NCBI GenBank assembly: GCA_027625915.1
Contig: JANTQA010000047.1
Span: 20,088,001-20,152,000 of the forward strand
Length of the DNA stretch: 64,000 nt
Direction of reading: 5' to 3'
Source of the DNA: Anaeramoeba flamelloides
Taxonomy: Eukaryota > Metamonada > Anaeramoebidae
A program made the translations under genes and the position numbers. Positions 60,401 to 64,000 of this stretch are shown piece by piece; position 1 is the first letter of the stretch; every line of letters starts with the position of its first letter. Below the pieces are notes generated by a model that saw nothing but the letters and a program-made list of their open reading frames with translations, did not search any database and was not told the origin of the DNA.

Positions 60401-60940
60401 CAATTTAACATAATCGTTAATTTCAGAACTTTTTTGAATTGTTTGGAAATAATTTAAAAATGGTGTTTCACCTTTGTTATTTATTTCATTTGGATTCAAA
60501 CCTCGTTTGAGTAAAAGTGTTATACATTGTGATTGTGTTGATTTCGATTGACAATATAAATGTAAGCAAGTGTCATTATGAGAATTAGTAATCTTGTGAT
60601 CTGCTCCATAATCTAGAAACAATTCAATGATCGAATCAAATCCTTCAATTGCCTGATCACACTGGTTTTTCCTCCAGCAAAATAATTCTTGAAATGTTGT
60701 TTGGTTTGATTTATTTCTAATTTTGATGTCGCTCCCCCCTAAAATCAAAATTTTGATGCCTTGTACCAGATCTGTTGGCTGACCATTACGAATAAATAGA
60801 TGCAGTGGTGTATCTCCATTTTCGTCCTGTGTGTTAATAGCACCTCGGTTCTTTAAGCATTTGTCAATTAGGTTTTTTATTCTTCCTTTTGAACAGTATT
60901 TATTCAAAGTTAGGTCAATTTTTACTTTGGTGGTATTCAT
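57492..60940 (-). CDS. ANK-BTB-RRM gene, exon 1 (ankyrin-repeat array)
   Basis: About 1150 residues of degenerate ankyrin repeats, starting MNTTKVKIDLTLNKYC. Typical units are NTQDENGDTPLHLFIRNG, ELFLDYGADHKITN, LLLKRGLNPNEINNKGETPF, NGADPNISNDKHKTPFEIF and DSGIDLGTYNTSQQTAFHIL. A K/E/N-rich insert lies near 58230-58470. Ankyrin arrays bind protein partners. There is one frame disturbance at about 59525: the upstream part stops after NLFTLFV, and the next frame continues KNPEKYISEIKLLLDSG with no gap in the repeat, at a six-A run, as if one base were missing. This is either a sequence error or an inactivating change. The exon ends LQR|GTATTC; reading through adds seven hydrophobic residues and a stop. 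The start ATG at 60940 is the first in frame. Confidence 0.85.
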
Positions 60941-63900
60941 TATGTTATCTTTTAATAAAATAAAATTATAAATATTTTAGAAACAATAAAAATTAGAGAT
61001 AATTAAAAAAAAATAAATTTTTATCATTTGTGTATTTATTAATTTGATAGATAAGTTTTGGAGTTGATATTTTAGAATACTAAGTTTGTATTTATGAACA
61101 GTTTTGTTTGGCAAAAATGTTTCTTTTGATCCTTTTTAATATTAAAATATATATTCAATCAAATTTTTGTATTCAAAAATTTTGAACTTTGCCAACAAAT
61201 TTCTGTTTTACTTTTTCCTTTAATGTTGGAGTTCCAAAATTTCGTTTTACAAATGTTTTAGAATTGAAAATAAAGTAATCTTGATCAAATACAATTTTAA
61301 ACTAAATTTTATCTTGTTTACCAATAATCAAAAATAGACATTTATTTTTCATCAGGAGTTGATTTATAAACGATTTTTTCTTTTAAAATTTGAAAAAATT
61401 TGATAAAAAGAAGAAAAAACAATCATTTTTCTTCTTTTTACAAAAAGCTCTCAAATAAAGCGACAAACAAATTCTATAAAAAAAACAACATTGAAATATT
61501 CAACCGTTTTTAGGAATTAATTTTTTTGGTTAAATTTTTGATCACAAGATCCAAACAAAATCAATTCATTTGAATTATTGGTTGTTTATTTTTCAAAATT
61601 CTTTTTTTTGTTTCGAAAAAGTCAATAAATTTCATGAGAAAAGTTATTAATGGAATTTGAATAAAAAAGCAAAAGTTTGGTGAATTTTACTTTTTTTTTT
61701 TACAAACTAATAGATATTTCAATGAAAGAAACTGTAGTTTGTGACCGACATTTGGAAAAAGTAAAATAAAAAAGTAGGTCAAAATTAATCCCCATTTTTT
61801 GAGCAAATACAAGTATTTAAATATAATGTCCTAAAAGACTTACCAGGGTTTTGAAAAAATATTGTAGATTTTCCAGCCATATATTTGTCCCACCTTTGTG
61901 ATTTCTAATAGTTCAAATTTACAATTTTTTTGTATTTTTAACTCTTTTTGACCATTGGTATGAAATCCTAAAATTTCCTGAAATGTATGGAAATATTCCA
62001 TTAAGTATGTAAAATAAATTTCAATTGAACTTTGATTGATTTATAATGCTTTCAATTGAAAATTTACTTGAATATTGAATTCCACTTATAACACCAAAAC
62101 ACCAGGTTTTAAGATGACATCCTTCTGAGTCATCTTTTTCAGTTTTTGTTAAAATTTTTTGATATAATTTAAAAATAATTAACTTTTTTTGAACGAGGTC
62201 TTCAGCCTTAAGATAATATTAATAAAAATGAAATAAACTCAATTTAATTCAAAGTATCCAAGCTAAAAATGAACAATTCACTTTTTTTTTTTTTAAGAAT
62301 CAACCAACCTAACATTGTTTAGAAATAAGAGAATACATAAACTTTATATTACAGTAGACAATCAGAAAAGAAATGCCTAAATATACAATAAATTTTCAAA
62401 AAATAATAAACTGTTCAAAAAATTGTTGGAACCCTTTCATTGGAACATCACCTGTTAAATTTCTCAATATCTTTAGGAAAATTAAAATTGTCCACTATAA
62501 GATTTTTTAATTGTAAGTTTATGAATTTTAAAATAAATTACAAATTCTCAATTTTATTAAAGTTAATTTGGAGTTTTAACAATTTTTTTTTTTAAAAATA
62601 AACTAATTAAAAAAAAATAAAAAGAAAAAAAAAGAAAAATTGAAAAAAAGAACAGATCGAAAATAAAAAAAAATAATTTTGACAAGAATATTAGATTAAA
62701 CTTTCAGAATAAATTCTCTTTATTTAAAAAAATTATCACCTGCTTTGACTGAAAAAGAGTTTAGTAAGCAGTGAAACCATCAACAATCTCAAAAATCATA
62801 AGAATCTACATAATCCATATTAATCTTCACAAATGGTAAAAATTGTAGTTGTCAACAGAAATCAATTGATTATTACAATTAAAATGAGTTTAAAAAAAGT
62901 TTAAGGAAAATAAAAAGTTCGGTTCAAGTGAACTTATACACAACTGTGAATCAATATATGTTTATTAATTCTGAAATGACATAATTAACCAAGAAGTAAA
63001 AAACATAATCTAAATCAGCTTATGATTAAATTTACTTTTAGAAATTTCAAACACTCACCTGTGAGTTTAAATTGAAAGGGTCAACATAAATTATTATTCT
63101 GTTTTAACAAAAATTTTTTTTCAAAGAAATTAAATCTTGAAATTATTTACAATAGAATGTAAAAGCATATAACTAATGTTTTAATGTTTAAAAAAATCAT
63201 TAAGTACTTACCATATTGTCCATTTTTTTGACAAATTAAGTGTGTATTGTTTTGTCTAAAAAAAATAATTTATTTTTTTTTCATTTTGTGGAAATATTTT
63301 AATAGAAATATTTTGAAATAAATACAATAGATGTTGATTTGATCAATAAGAATATTTCACATAATTTGAGATTGTAAATCGGCTAATACCCACTAACAAA
63401 AAAGATTTTTATCTGAAATCTCAGAAAAAAAAAAGTTAAAATACAAAACTTTGAAGCAAATACCCTAACTGTCTTTAGTCAAAGTATTCCAAACTTTTTT
63501 TCCAAATATCAATTATAATTTAGAATTAATCTTGAAAAAGCCAATAAGAAACAAATAGAAGAATAAATACAAAATTTCCTGTTGACATTCTATCAAAAAT
63601 AGAAAGAATAAATTAAGAGATTTTCTTAAAAATTGAAAAATTTAAATTCTTAGGTGACTTAACAAGAAAAACCACAATGTTCATTTTGCTTTTTAATTGA
63701 AGATCAAAATTAAATTCCAATCGAAATAAATATAATTTCTCAACAATTTTTTTCTTACTGTTTAAATAAACCTTAGAATAACAAGTTTTTACCAAACGAC
63801 TCTCGATCTTGAAATATCTCAAAAAAATTTTTCAAATGAATTATGTTTTCAAAAAAAATATCAAAAAAAAAGTTAAAAAATGTGAAAAAATGCTTTTCTT

Positions 63901-64000
63901 TTTTGAAATTTCCAAATTAAAAATATTTTCTTCTAAATATTTATTCAAATCCTTTAAACACAAGGAATTTACTCATTATAATTTTACCCCTGAGACTATA
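60941..64000. other. Spacer at the right end, with dispersed repeat
   Basis: Upstream flank of the minus-strand ankyrin gene. About 62265-62760 matches the right half of the fold-back at 49179-50860, ending in the same CTTTGACTGAAAAAGAGT. No gene is supported; 63613-63822 (minus) is open but unrecognisable. Confidence 0.45.
62265..62760. repeat. CAGTCAAAGG-family repeat, right-arm copy
   Basis: Collinear with 50330-50858: AAATAAGAGAA.., ATTTCTCAAT.TCTTTAGRAAA, GTTAATTTGGAGTTT and the terminal CTTTGACTGAAAAAGAGT. No left end could be found, so it may be a solo arm. Confidence 0.55.

Overview
This window looks like nuclear DNA of a very AT-rich eukaryotic microbe. Genes are interrupted by GT-AG introns, coding regions are the only moderately GC-balanced stretches, and long A/T-rich spacers are packed with fold-back and terminal-inverted-repeat elements. 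Proteins are rich in poly-N and K/E repeats. The set of large LRR, ankyrin and BTB mosaic proteins beside highly conserved eukaryotic housekeeping genes suggests an amoeboid protist with expanded BTB/ankyrin families (Anaeramoeba-like would fit). The taxon is an inference; no rRNA is present.

Layout. 1-8 kb: spacer with one tRNA-like gene (minus, 1749-1820), a decayed DNA-transposon repeat (3180-3720), and three inverted-repeat elements. 8.3-9.1 kb: ribosomal protein eS6 (+). 10.4-11.7 kb: a 5'-truncated LINE on the minus strand with poly(A) tail and a 16-bp target-site duplication. 13.3-16.6 kb: a large single-exon minus-strand gene that I recognise as a homologue of gamma-secretase-activating protein (GSAP). 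21.7-29.7 kb: BMS1, the GTPase of ribosome biogenesis, in three exons with long introns, one of which carries a MITE. 33.4-40.3 kb: a PSP1-domain protein with an RG-rich region in five exons; its 4.6-kb intron contains three inverted-repeat elements and a degenerate piece of the neighbouring LRR gene. 42.9-45.9 kb: an LRR-ankyrin-BTB gene interrupted by an in-frame stop and a 26-bp tandem duplication. 48-52.6 kb: repeats, including one element nested in another. 53.0-60.9 kb (minus): exons that join in phase to predict one ankyrin - BTB - BTB - RRM protein with a few frame disturbances. 61-64 kb: spacer with one more copy of a dispersed repeat.

Functional picture. eS6 and BMS1 both belong to small-subunit ribosome production and use. 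The PSP1 protein and the RRM at the end of the ankyrin-BTB gene point to RNA binding. The LRR/ankyrin/BTB proteins are probably adaptors, BTB domains commonly recruiting cullin-3 ligases. I see no operon-like organisation. The most unusual things are the ankyrin-BTB-BTB-RRM architecture, a GSAP homologue outside animals, the tRNA-like gene whose anticodon arm does not fit the standard fold, and the density of inverted-repeat elements with shared motifs.
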